Shown here: one piece after another, positions 14,983 to 22,199 of the stretch
Layout: each line of letters starts with the position of its first letter
Numbering within the stretch: position 1 is the first letter of the stretch
Assembly (NCBI GenBank): GCA_963803375.1
Contig: CAWDMB010000008.1
Coordinates: 372,001-436,000 of the forward strand
DNA length: 64,000 nucleotides
Direction: 5' to 3'
Origin: JAOPZW01 sp963803375
GTDB lineage: Bacteria; Actinomycetota; Thermoleophilia; Solirubrobacterales; Solirubrobacteraceae
Translations under genes and position numbers: made by a program
The notes under the pieces: generated by a model
What the model saw: only the letters and a program-made list of their open reading frames with translations
Database searches by the model: none
What the model was told of the DNA's origin: nothing

Positions 14983-15466
14983 CGAGCTCGTCTGTCCGCG
15001 CTGCGGGACCGGCCACCCGGCCTCCGAGCGCTTCTGCCCGGACTGCGGCCTGCCGCTCGTGCACGCCGGCCGCGAGGAGCTCGACACGCCGGTCAGCGCC
15101 GCCCGTGAGCGCGCGCGCAAGGTCAAGCCGCAGTTCACCGAAGGCGAGCTCGTCCGGGTCGCCGGCGCGCGCCACCAGGCCGAGGCCGAGCTGATCCAGG
15201 GACTGCTCCTCGAGGAGGGCGTGCCGTCGATGCTGCGCCGCGCACGCGGCTTCGACGTGCCCGACATGCTCGCCGCCGGCCCTCGCGACGTGCTCGTGCC
15301 CGCCTCCGCCGCGCCCGCCGCGCGCGACGTCCTGCTCGCCCACGAGCTGCTGGCGCCGACGCCGGGCCGGGTCGTCGAGCGGCCCGCGCGGCTGCTGCTC
15401 GTGCTCGTGGCCGCGGTCGTCCTCGCCGGCCTCGTGGCCTGGCTGGGCACCGAGCTGCTCGGGTAG
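14966..15466 (+). CDS. Zinc ribbon-DUF2007-TM protein with no canonical start codon
   Basis: The coding region has three parts: a zinc ribbon (CPRCGTGHPASERFCPDCG), a DUF2007-like domain (LVRVAGARHQAEAELIQGLLLEEGVPSMLRR... through PRDVLVPASAAPAARDVL), and a C-terminal membrane helix (LLLVLVAAVVLAGLVAWLG). DUF2007 is a small putative signalling domain. The frame is open from 14966, but the first ATG/GTG/TTG is GTG 15059, which would delete the obviously conserved zinc ribbon. Expression may need a non-AUG start or +1 frameshifting from the JAMM gene at GGC-TGA-C (14980-14982). A sequencing indel is also possible. The coordinates give the open frame. Confidence 0.7.
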   Translation, partial: AATAADELVCPRCGTGHPASERFCPDCGLPLVHAGREELDTPVSAARERARKVKPQFTEGELVRVAGARHQAEAELIQGLLLEEGVPSMLRRARGFDVPDMLAAGPRDVLVPASAAPAARDVLLAHELLAPTPGRVVERPARLLLVLVAAVVLAGLVAWLGTELLG

Positions 15467-15539
15467 GGCGTGGCGACCGGTCCACGGGCGGGTCGGGTTG
15501 TGATGCATGAGGCGCAGCGCACCCCGGCCGCGGGATCGG

Positions 15540-16298
15540 CTAGGGCCGCCGCCCGACGCTGCGCGCGAGCTGCGCACGCCAGGTCGCCTCGGTGTGGACG
15601 AACGGGCGCCCGTGGAAGGCCTCGACCAGCATCCGCTTCACGCTGCTCTGCAGCGGCGCACGCGCGAGCGCGACGGCCGCCGCCTCACCCTCCTCGCGAG
15701 CCAGGAGGTCGAACAACGTTCCGCCCAGCAGCGGGGCGTCGCGCACGCCGGGCGGGAACTCGGGCCGCGGGCCCTCGTGCATCCGCCGCGCGATCGCCGG
15801 CCGCGCGTGGACGCTCTGGCCCGACAGCCAGGCGGCGGCACCGGCCGGCAGCCACGCCCAGCGCGTGTAGCGCGCGAAGCTGCGCGGCGTGAACGGCGGC
15901 GGCAGGCGCGGGTGGTCGGCGCCGACGACGAGGTGCGCGTACACGGCGGCCGGGGCGAGCAGCAGCATCTCGCGCGAGCCCGGGACGCTGGACGACCGCG
16001 CCCGCAGCACGCGCGGGGCGAGCACGTGTAGCTCCCCGGCGCCGAACCAGCCGGCCAGGTAGCGCCGCGCGGCCGGCGCGGTTATCCGTCGCAGCAGCGG
16101 CAGGTAGGGCTGGGCGAGGTCGAGCTGGGCGGCGGAGCCGTGCACCACGACCGCCGTCTCGTCGGGGACCGGCCCGAAGCGCCGCGCGAGCTCCGCGCGC
16201 ATGCCCTCGAGCTGCTCGAGCAGGCCGACGACGTCGTCCTCGTCGGCGAGCTCGTGGCGCGCCGCGAAGTGCGGCGAGGCGGTCTCGACCCAGGCCAC
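15540..16298 (-). CDS. Hypothetical protein, possibly a degenerate peptidase_MA-like fold
   Basis: A 252-residue soluble protein I cannot name. The segment RYTRWAWLPAGAAAWLSGQ resembles the WLxEGxAxYxSG helix that follows the HExxH helix in peptidase_MA/gluzincin proteins. No HExxH is present, so it would be inactive or only superficially similar. Other features are the N-terminal WVETASPHFAARHEL strand-turn-strand, also seen at the start of that fold, and a C-terminal helix-rich half. GTG 16298 is the first in-frame start. A different frame immediately upstream (from ATG 16428) also looks coding, so the real N-terminus may be frameshifted. Confidence 0.55.
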   Translation of the reverse strand: MAWVETASPHFAARHELADEDDVVGLLEQLEGMRAELARRFGPVPDETAVVVHGSAAQLDLAQPYLPLLRRITAPAARRYLAGWFGAGELHVLAPRVLRARSSSVPGSREMLLLAPAAVYAHLVVGADHPRLPPPFTPRSFARYTRWAWLPAGAAAWLSGQSVHARPAIARRMHEGPRPEFPPGVRDAPLLGGTLFDLLAREEGEAAAVALARAPLQSSVKRMLVEAFHGRPFVHTEATWRAQLARSVGRRP

Positions 16299-16448
16299 GG
16301 CCGGCGACGCTCAGCCGGTGCCCGCGGCGGTCGAGCCGCCTCGCCCAGCCCTCGAGGCATACGCGCCCGACACCCCTCAGCTCGTGCGTGCGCCGGCCGG
16401 GGAGGCGTACGAGCTCGAGCTCGGCCATCCCCGGCAGGGTGCCACGGG

Positions 16449-17096
16449 TCAGGCGAGAACCGGCACGGCGGCCGGCTCGGCCACCCGACCGTGCACGATC
16501 GCCTCGATCTCCTCCGAGGCGCGCCCGAACTCGTCGTCGGAGAGCACGGGCGTGCCCTCGAACGGCAGGTCGCGCGTGATCTCGAGCCACGAGCGGCACC
16601 CGTGGAAGTTGTCGCGCACCTTCACGGTGACCGGACGCGGGATCCGGTAGGTGCGCAGGAGCAGGACGTGGAGCGGATGACGGCGCTTCCACTGCAGGCG
16701 CTTCTCGGCGTAGTCCGTGGTCCAGACGTAGTACGGCGAGAGCGCGTCGACCGTGCGCGGGTCGGAGATCGTCCAGTGGGCGGCGACCTCGGCCCAGCAG
16801 CGGATGCGCACGCGGTCCGGTTGCGGGATGCCGCCGTCGCGCGTCAGGGCCTGGGCGGGCGGCTCGGCGTCGGGCCACACGCCCTCTTCGAGCGCACGCC
16901 GCAGCTCGGGCTGGTGGGAGGCGCGCACGACGTCGTTGCACTGGTGCTCGAACGTGGGGTACAGGAAGAAGCGCTCGTGGTCGAGCTCGAAGTGCTTGCG
17001 CTCCTCGCGGATGCCGCCCTTGCGCAGCGTGACGAGCTGCTCGCCCTCGGCGAGCGCGCGGACGGTGACCGCCCATTCCTTGAAAGCAGTAGGCAT
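16449..17096 (-). CDS. DUF1802 family protein
   Basis: A 215-residue protein matching the DUF1802 pattern. The N-terminus is AFKEWAVTVRALAEGEQLVTLRKGGIRE. It is followed by FELDHERFFLYPTFEHQ and, later, the charged YVWTTDYAEKRLQWKRRHPLHVLLLRTYR and the glycine-aspartate segment GCRSWLEI. Members occur in cyanobacteria and actinobacteria; no biochemical role is established to my knowledge. There is no good Shine-Dalgarno before ATG 17096, so initiation may be leaderless. The hypothetical gene downstream could be cotranscribed. Confidence 0.78.
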   Translation of the reverse strand: MPTAFKEWAVTVRALAEGEQLVTLRKGGIREERKHFELDHERFFLYPTFEHQCNDVVRASHQPELRRALEEGVWPDAEPPAQALTRDGGIPQPDRVRIRCWAEVAAHWTISDPRTVDALSPYYVWTTDYAEKRLQWKRRHPLHVLLLRTYRIPRPVTVKVRDNFHGCRSWLEITRDLPFEGTPVLSDDEFGRASEEIEAIVHGRVAEPAAVPVLA

Positions 17097-17238
17097 ATTG
17101 GGGGGTGGAGGAGGCTGACGACGTAAATCCCGGGCGCAAGGACCTCCACGTCCTCGCCACGGGATGTCAACCATTCTTACAAATCTCGTCGGAAATCCCA
17201 AATCGGCTCCGTCGCACCCGTCGCGACGCGCTCGGCGG

Positions 17239-17748
17239 CTACGGGCCCACGATGCGGAGGCCGAGCCGGGCCGACACGGGGACCTCGACGCCGAGGCCGA
17301 GGTCGAGCTGGGCGTACGTGCCGCCGCCCTGCAGGTGCTCGTAGAGCAGGTCCTCAAGCTGGAAGCGACCGATCAGCGCGTCGCACTCCAGGCAGCCGTT
17401 GGCGAGGTAGCCCCCCACGACGCCCGGGCTGTGGCGATGGCGCAGCGGGCCGACCCCGCGCGCGGCGAGCGCGCGCGGCTCGAGCGCGGCCGCGAGCTCC
17501 GCCGCGACCGGGTCGAAGGGCACGAAGCCCGAGCCGTCGGACGTCAACGCGGGCTCGACGAGCACGCCGACGACCGCTCGCACCTTCGTGCGGCACTGCC
17601 AGCAGCGGTCGGTCACGGCGGCCACGCGCGCGCGGACGGTCGGCCCGTCCACGGGTGTGCGCACGGACCGGCGAACCCCCTCGGGGTCGCGCCGGCCTCC
17701 GCCAACGAGCGTCAGGCGCTCGCGGCCCGCTTCGGCCTCCTCCGCCAT
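17239..17748 (-). CDS. Hypothetical protein with two CxxC pairs
   Basis: A 169-residue soluble protein with two cysteine pairs, DRCWQCRTKVRAVVGVLV near residue 49 and NGCLECDALIGRF near residue 118. Together they could form one zinc site. Between them lies an aliphatic/alanine helix (PVAAELAAALEPRALAA). I do not recognise the family. GAG before ATG 17748 is a weak ribosome-binding site, and CATATA lies about 15 nt upstream. It is flanked by unrelated genes and is probably monocistronic. Confidence 0.6.
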   Translation of the reverse strand: MAEEAEAGRERLTLVGGGRRDPEGVRRSVRTPVDGPTVRARVAAVTDRCWQCRTKVRAVVGVLVEPALTSDGSGFVPFDPVAAELAAALEPRALAARGVGPLRHRHSPGVVGGYLANGCLECDALIGRFQLEDLLYEHLQGGGTYAQLDLGLGVEVPVSARLGLRIVGP

Positions 17749-17868
17749 CGCTCCCGTCTATATGGGTCCGCGCCCGCAGCGGCAGCGACCGTGGAGCAAG
17801 TGCGCACGATTCGGCACCAAAGCTGTTCAACGGTGCACAACTTTCGCCGGACGGTCGGATCCGGCCGT

Positions 17869-18753
17869 TCAGAGGCGCACGCCGGCGAGGCCCTCGACGA
17901 CCTCGACGATCGCGGCGAAGTCCGCGTCGCCCAGGCCGCGGCCCATGCCCGCGCTCAGCAGCTCGCGCACGGAGGCCGCCGCGGGGAACGGCACGCCCGC
18001 CGCCTGGCCCTCCTCGAGGCAGAGCCGCACGTCCTTGAGCATGTGCTCGAGCTTGAAGAGCGTCGCGAAGTCGTGCTCGCGCATCGGCTCGGCCTTCAGC
18101 GAGAGCATCGTGCTCGCGCCGCTGCCCGCGGCCATGACCTGCACGAGCGCATCGAGGTCGACCCCCGTGGCCCGGCCGACGACGAGCGCCTGCGCGAGCG
18201 TGCTCGCGTTGGCTGCGGCGACCGCGTTGTTGATGAGCTTGACGATCTGGCCCTGCCCGAGCGGGCCGACGTGGACGACGAGCTCGCCGATGACGTCGAA
18301 GAGCGGCCGCGCGCGGGCGACGTCGTCGCGGTCCCCGCCGGCCATGATCGTCAGCGTCCCATCCTGCGCCTTGGGCGAGGAGCCGGTGACGGGGGCATCG
18401 AGGAAGCGCAGGTCGCGCTCGGCGAGGGCCGCGCCGATGGCACGGGCCTGCGCGGGGGCGATCGTCGACATGTCGACGCACAGCAGTCCCGGAGCGGCGC
18501 CCTCCACGACGCCGCCGGATCCGAGCAGGACCGCCTCGACCTGGTCGCCGTCGACGACCATCGTGATGACTACGTCGGCCCCATGGGCCGCTCCCGCCGG
18601 CGTGGGCGCGAGCGTGCCACCGTGCTCGGCCACCCACGCCTCGGCGCGCTCGCGCGTGCGGTTGAACACCTGGAGCTCGTGGCCGGCGCGCGCGAGATTC
18701 GCCGCCATGCGCCCGCCCATGATCCCCAGCCCGACGAAGCCGATGCGCGCCAC
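17869..18753 (-). CDS. Beta-hydroxyacid dehydrogenase (3-hydroxyisobutyrate / tartronate semialdehyde reductase family)
   Basis: A 294-residue NAD(P)-dependent reductase. The N-terminal Rossmann motif GFVGLGIMGGRMAANLARAGH and the sulfate-anion-binding signature FLDAPVTGSSPKAQDGTL are diagnostic. The catalytic lysine lies in GQIVKLINNAVAAAN. Family members reduce or oxidise 3-hydroxyisobutyrate, tartronate semialdehyde or succinic semialdehyde; the substrate cannot be told here. GTG 18753 lies 7 nt from a TAGCAT hexamer. It is divergent from the ABC transporter genes. Confidence 0.92.
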   Translation of the reverse strand: MARIGFVGLGIMGGRMAANLARAGHELQVFNRTRERAEAWVAEHGGTLAPTPAGAAHGADVVITMVVDGDQVEAVLLGSGGVVEGAAPGLLCVDMSTIAPAQARAIGAALAERDLRFLDAPVTGSSPKAQDGTLTIMAGGDRDDVARARPLFDVIGELVVHVGPLGQGQIVKLINNAVAAANASTLAQALVVGRATGVDLDALVQVMAAGSGASTMLSLKAEPMREHDFATLFKLEHMLKDVRLCLEEGQAAGVPFPAAASVRELLSAGMGRGLGDADFAAIVEVVEGLAGVRL

Positions 18754-18760
18754 GGGCGTG

Positions 18761-18766
18761 ATGCTA
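18761..18766 (-). promoter_or_regulatory. -10-like hexamer for the hydroxyacid dehydrogenase
   Basis: TAGCAT on the minus strand, 7 nt before GTG 18753. Confidence 0.45.
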
Positions 18767-18840
18767 CGAGGCCGCGTCGGGCCAGGACGACCTGGGGTCG
18801 CGTGCGGCCGCACGCGATCTGACCTTGCCACCATCGGGGG

Positions 18841-19809
18841 ATGGACGCCGGCGCTCCGAACGGGGACATCGTGCGGGTCGAAGGGCTGCGCAAGCGCTAC
18901 GGCGCGGGCGGCCCCGAGGCCGTAGCCGGGATCGACTTCGCGGTGCGCCACGGCGAGCTCTTCGGGCTGCTCGGGCCCAACGGCGCGGGCAAGACGACGA
19001 CGATCGGGGTCGTGACCACGCGCGTGCGGCCGACCGCGGGCCGGGTCCTGGTCGACGGCATCGACGTCTGCGAGGACCCGGTCGCGGTCAAGCGCCGGAT
19101 CGCCGTCGTGCCGCAGCTGAGCAACCTCGACCGGACGCTCACGGCGATCGAGAACCTCACGTTCCACGCCGCCTACTTCGGGACCCCGCGCGCCGAGCGC
19201 CGTGCGCGGGCGCGGGAGCTGCTCGCGCGCTTCGGGCTGCAGGGCCGCGAGCAGGACGCCGTCAACCGGTACTCCGGCGGGATGGCGCAGCGGCTCATGA
19301 TCGCCCGCGCGCTCATGCACGAGCCGCGGCTGCTGATCCTCGACGAGCCGACGACCGGCCTCGACCCGCAGTCGCGGCTGTTCTTGTGGGACACGATGCT
19401 CGAGCTGCGCGGCAGCGGCGTGACGCTCGTGCTCACGACCCACGACATGGTCGAGGCCGACCGCCTCTGCGACCGCATCGCGATCATGGACCACGGGCGC
19501 GTCATCGCCCTCGACACCCCGCTGGGGCTGCGGCGGCTGCTGCCCTCCGAGCACGGGCTCGAGCTCGTCGTCGAGGGCGCGGAGGATCCGGCCGGCGTGT
19601 TCGGGACGCTCGACGGCGGCGTGCGCGTCGACACGAGCGCGCAGGGCGGGGAGCGGTGGCGCGTGCGCCTCTACGGCGACGGCGACACGCTGGCCGAGCG
19701 CGCGCTCGGCCTCACGCGGGAGGCGGGCCACCAGCTCGTCGAGATGCGGCGCATCGAGGGCACGCTCGAGGACGTCTTCGTGCACCTGACGGGCCGGGGG
19801 CTGCGGTGA
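18841..19809 (+). CDS. ABC transporter ATP-binding protein (DrrA-like)
   Basis: A 322-residue nucleotide-binding subunit of an ABC-2 exporter. Walker A reads GPNGAGKTTT near residue 45, the Q-loop is VVPQLSN, the signature is YSGGMAQR, Walker B is LLILDEPTTGLDPQ and the switch histidine is in TTHDM. The C-terminal 90 residues match the DrrA/NodI-type extension that contacts the permease. Its stop overlaps the GTG of the permease gene, so the pair is coupled. The cargo could be a lipid, polysaccharide or drug; nothing local decides this. Confidence 0.95.
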   Translation: MDAGAPNGDIVRVEGLRKRYGAGGPEAVAGIDFAVRHGELFGLLGPNGAGKTTTIGVVTTRVRPTAGRVLVDGIDVCEDPVAVKRRIAVVPQLSNLDRTLTAIENLTFHAAYFGTPRAERRARARELLARFGLQGREQDAVNRYSGGMAQRLMIARALMHEPRLLILDEPTTGLDPQSRLFLWDTMLELRGSGVTLVLTTHDMVEADRLCDRIAIMDHGRVIALDTPLGLRRLLPSEHGLELVVEGAEDPAGVFGTLDGGVRVDTSAQGGERWRVRLYGDGDTLAERALGLTREAGHQLVEMRRIEGTLEDVFVHLTGRGLR

Positions 19810-20618
19810 GCCCGCCGAGCGCGTCCGGCCCGCTCGCGGCCCGGGCCTCGTCCGCGCGGGCGTTCCTCGCGCTCTGCGAGCGCGACCTCTGGGTCACCGT
19901 GCGCCACGAGCCGATCGCCTTCCTCAGCCAGGCGCTGCTGCAGCCGATCTTCTTCCTCTTCGTCTTCGGCCGCGTTCTGCCCGAGATCGGCGCGGCACGG
20001 GCCGGCTACGGGACGGCCCTGCTGCCCGGGATCATGGCGCTGACCCTCGTCCTCACCGCGCTGCAGAACACGGCGCTGCCGCTCGTCATCGAGTTCTCGT
20101 TCACCAAGGAGATCGAGGACCGGCTGCTGGCGCCGCTGCCGGTCGCGGCCGTGGCGGCGCAGAAGCTGCTGATCGCGGCCGCGCGCGGGATCGTCGCGGC
20201 GATCCTGATCCTCCCGCTCGCCGAGCTGATCCTGCCGGGCGGAGTGCACCTCGGCGGCGCGAGCTGGGGCGCGCTGGCCGCGATCCTCGTCGCCGGGGCG
20301 CTCACGGCCGCCAGCATGGGGCTCGTGCTCGGGACCGCGGTGGCGCCGAACCGCATCAGCGTCACGTTCGCGCTCGTGCTCACGCCGCTGATCTTCACCG
20401 GCGCGACGTTCTATCCATGGTCGTCGCTGGACACGCTGCGCTGGTTTCAGGTCGTGACGCTGCTCAACCCGATGACCTACGTCAGCGAGGGCATGCGCGG
20501 CGCCCTGACCACGCTCCCGCACCTCGGTGCGGGGTGGGTCGCGCTGGGGATCGCCGCCTCGCTCGCGCTCTTCGCCGCACTCGGCGTGCTCGGCTTCGTC
20601 CGCCGGGCGGTGGACTGA
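19806..20618 (+). CDS. ABC-2 type transporter permease
   Basis: A 270-residue membrane subunit with six predicted helices and the ABC-2 signature segment. It begins with the cytosolic stretch FLALCERDLWVTVRHEPIAF, followed by helices such as ALLQPIFFLFVFGRVL and a final helix LGIAASLALFAALGVLG. The coupling-helix-like KEIEDRLLAPLP and the TFYPWSSLDTLRWFQVVTLLNPMTYVSEG extracellular re-entrant part are typical of DrrB/NodJ-type permeases. The GTG start overlaps the ATPase stop (GTGA). A strong hairpin follows. Confidence 0.94.
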   Translation: MSPPSASGPLAARASSARAFLALCERDLWVTVRHEPIAFLSQALLQPIFFLFVFGRVLPEIGAARAGYGTALLPGIMALTLVLTALQNTALPLVIEFSFTKEIEDRLLAPLPVAAVAAQKLLIAAARGIVAAILILPLAELILPGGVHLGGASWGALAAILVAGALTAASMGLVLGTAVAPNRISVTFALVLTPLIFTGATFYPWSSLDTLRWFQVVTLLNPMTYVSEGMRGALTTLPHLGAGWVALGIAASLALFAALGVLGFVRRAVD

Positions 20619-20648
20619 CCAGCGCTCGGGCAGCGGCGGCGCCGCGCC

Positions 20649-20675
20649 CGGGATCGCCGCGGCGCGGCGATCCCG
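20649..20675. terminator. Bidirectional hairpin terminator
   Basis: A perfect 10-bp stem (CGGGATCGCC / GGCGATCCCG, extendable by two more pairs inside) lies between the convergent permease and hydantoinase B genes. It probably ends both transcripts. Confidence 0.65.
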
Positions 20676-20705
20676 AGCAGGCGGTCCGTCCCGGCCGGCG
20701 CGAGC

Positions 20706-22199
20706 TCAGGCGCCGCCGTGGCCACCGCCGCCGGGCGTCACGATCCGCAGCCGCTCGCCGGTCCGCAGCGTGCCGGACGCCTTGGGGCCCACCTCCTCGC
20801 CCGCGACCACGTTGCGCCCGCGCGCCCCGTCCTCGCCGCCGTCGGCGCCCGGCGGGGCATGGCGGCGGCGCTCGGTGAGCAGCGAGAAGCTCGCGTCCTG
20901 GAGCGCCTCGAGCTCGCGCACGACGCCGTCGCCGCCGCGGTGCGCGCCCGCGCCCCCGCTGTCGCGGCGCACGGCGTACTCGACCACGCGCAGCGGGAAC
21001 TCGAGCTCGAGCGCCTCGACGGGCGTGTTGAGCGTGTTGCTCATGGCCACGTGGACCGCGGAGGGCCCGTCGGCGTCGGGACACGCGCCCTGGCCGCCGC
21101 CGAGCGTCTCGTAGTAGGTCCATTCGTCGGTGCCCAGCGTGAGGTTGTTCATCGTCCCCTGGCCGAGCGCCTGCCCGAACGCGCGCAGGACGAGGTCGGC
21201 GACGCGGCTCGAGGTCTCGACGTTGCCGGCCGCGACGGCGGCGGGCGAGCGCGCGTTCAGCAGCGAGCCCGCGGGCGCGCGCACTGTCAGCGGGCGGTAC
21301 GCGCCCGCGCTCGGCGGGATGTCCGGGTCGGTGAGGACGCGCAGTGCGAACAGGCAGGCCGACACCGTCACCGCCCGCGGGCAGTTGAGGTTGCCCTCGT
21401 GCTGGCCCGCGCCGCCCGCGAAGTCAAGCTCGAGCGCGTCGCGGTCGACCGTCGCGCGCAGCCGCAGCTCGAGATCGCCGTCGGCGGCCTCGAGCACGTC
21501 GCGGGCCTCGCGGGTGCCGTCCTCGAGCGCGGCCAGGCACGCCCGCGTGCGCCGCTCGGCGTAGTCGAGCACGGCCGCGGTGGCCTCGCGCAGGCGCTCG
21601 GGGCCGAGGCGCTCGGCGAGGTCGGCGAGCCGCCGGGCGCCGGCGCGGTTGGCCGCGAGCTGCGCGCGCAGGTCGGCCCGCCGCTGGGCGGGCTGGCGCA
21701 TCTGCGCGACGAGCTCCTCGATCGCCGCGTCGTCGAGCACGCGCGGCGCGATCACGACGCCCTCGTCGTCCAGCGTCCGCGAGTCGGCGGGCATCGAGCC
21801 CGGCGTCGGCCCCCCGACGTCGGCGTGGTGGGCGCGCGAGGCGGCGAAGCCGAGCAGCGCGCCGCCGTCCGCGCGCGCGAAGACCGGCGTGACCACCGTG
21901 ATGTCCGGCAGGTGCGTGCCGCCCGCGTAGGGGTCGTTGAGGATCCACGGCACGCCGGGCTCGTGGTCGCGGTCGCGCACGGCGGCCACGGCGGCGGGCA
22001 TCGCCCCGAGGTGGACGGGGATGTGCTCGGCCTGCATGACCATCTCGCCGTCGGGGTCGAAGAGCGCGGTCGAGCAGTCGCGACGCTCCTTGATGTTCGC
22101 GCTGTGGGCCGAGCGCACGAGCACGGCGCCCATCTCCTCGCAGGCCGCGCGCAGGCCGCCGGCGACGACCTGCAGCGCGATCGGGTCGAGCCCGCTCAT
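20706..22199 (-). CDS. hyuB: Hydantoinase/oxoprolinase B subunit
   Basis: A 497-residue HyuB-type subunit of an ATP-dependent N-methylhydantoinase, acetone carboxylase-like or 5-oxoprolinase complex. The N-terminus DPIALQVVAGGLRAACEEMGAVLVRSAHSANIKERRDCSTALFD and the metal-ligand-like NDPYAGGTHLPDITVVTPVF segment are characteristic. So are the SRAHHADVGG and GGQGACPDADGPSAVHVAMSNTLNTPVE regions. It ends in the usual Gly-rich TPGGGGHGG tail. Its ATG overlaps the stop of the A subunit (ATGA), a tight operon. Substrate specificity between hydantoins and oxoproline is unresolved. Confidence 0.93.
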   Translation of the reverse strand: MSGLDPIALQVVAGGLRAACEEMGAVLVRSAHSANIKERRDCSTALFDPDGEMVMQAEHIPVHLGAMPAAVAAVRDRDHEPGVPWILNDPYAGGTHLPDITVVTPVFARADGGALLGFAASRAHHADVGGPTPGSMPADSRTLDDEGVVIAPRVLDDAAIEELVAQMRQPAQRRADLRAQLAANRAGARRLADLAERLGPERLREATAAVLDYAERRTRACLAALEDGTREARDVLEAADGDLELRLRATVDRDALELDFAGGAGQHEGNLNCPRAVTVSACLFALRVLTDPDIPPSAGAYRPLTVRAPAGSLLNARSPAAVAAGNVETSSRVADLVLRAFGQALGQGTMNNLTLGTDEWTYYETLGGGQGACPDADGPSAVHVAMSNTLNTPVEALELEFPLRVVEYAVRRDSGGAGAHRGGDGVVRELEALQDASFSLLTERRRHAPPGADGGEDGARGRNVVAGEEVGPKASGTLRTGERLRIVTPGGGGHGGA

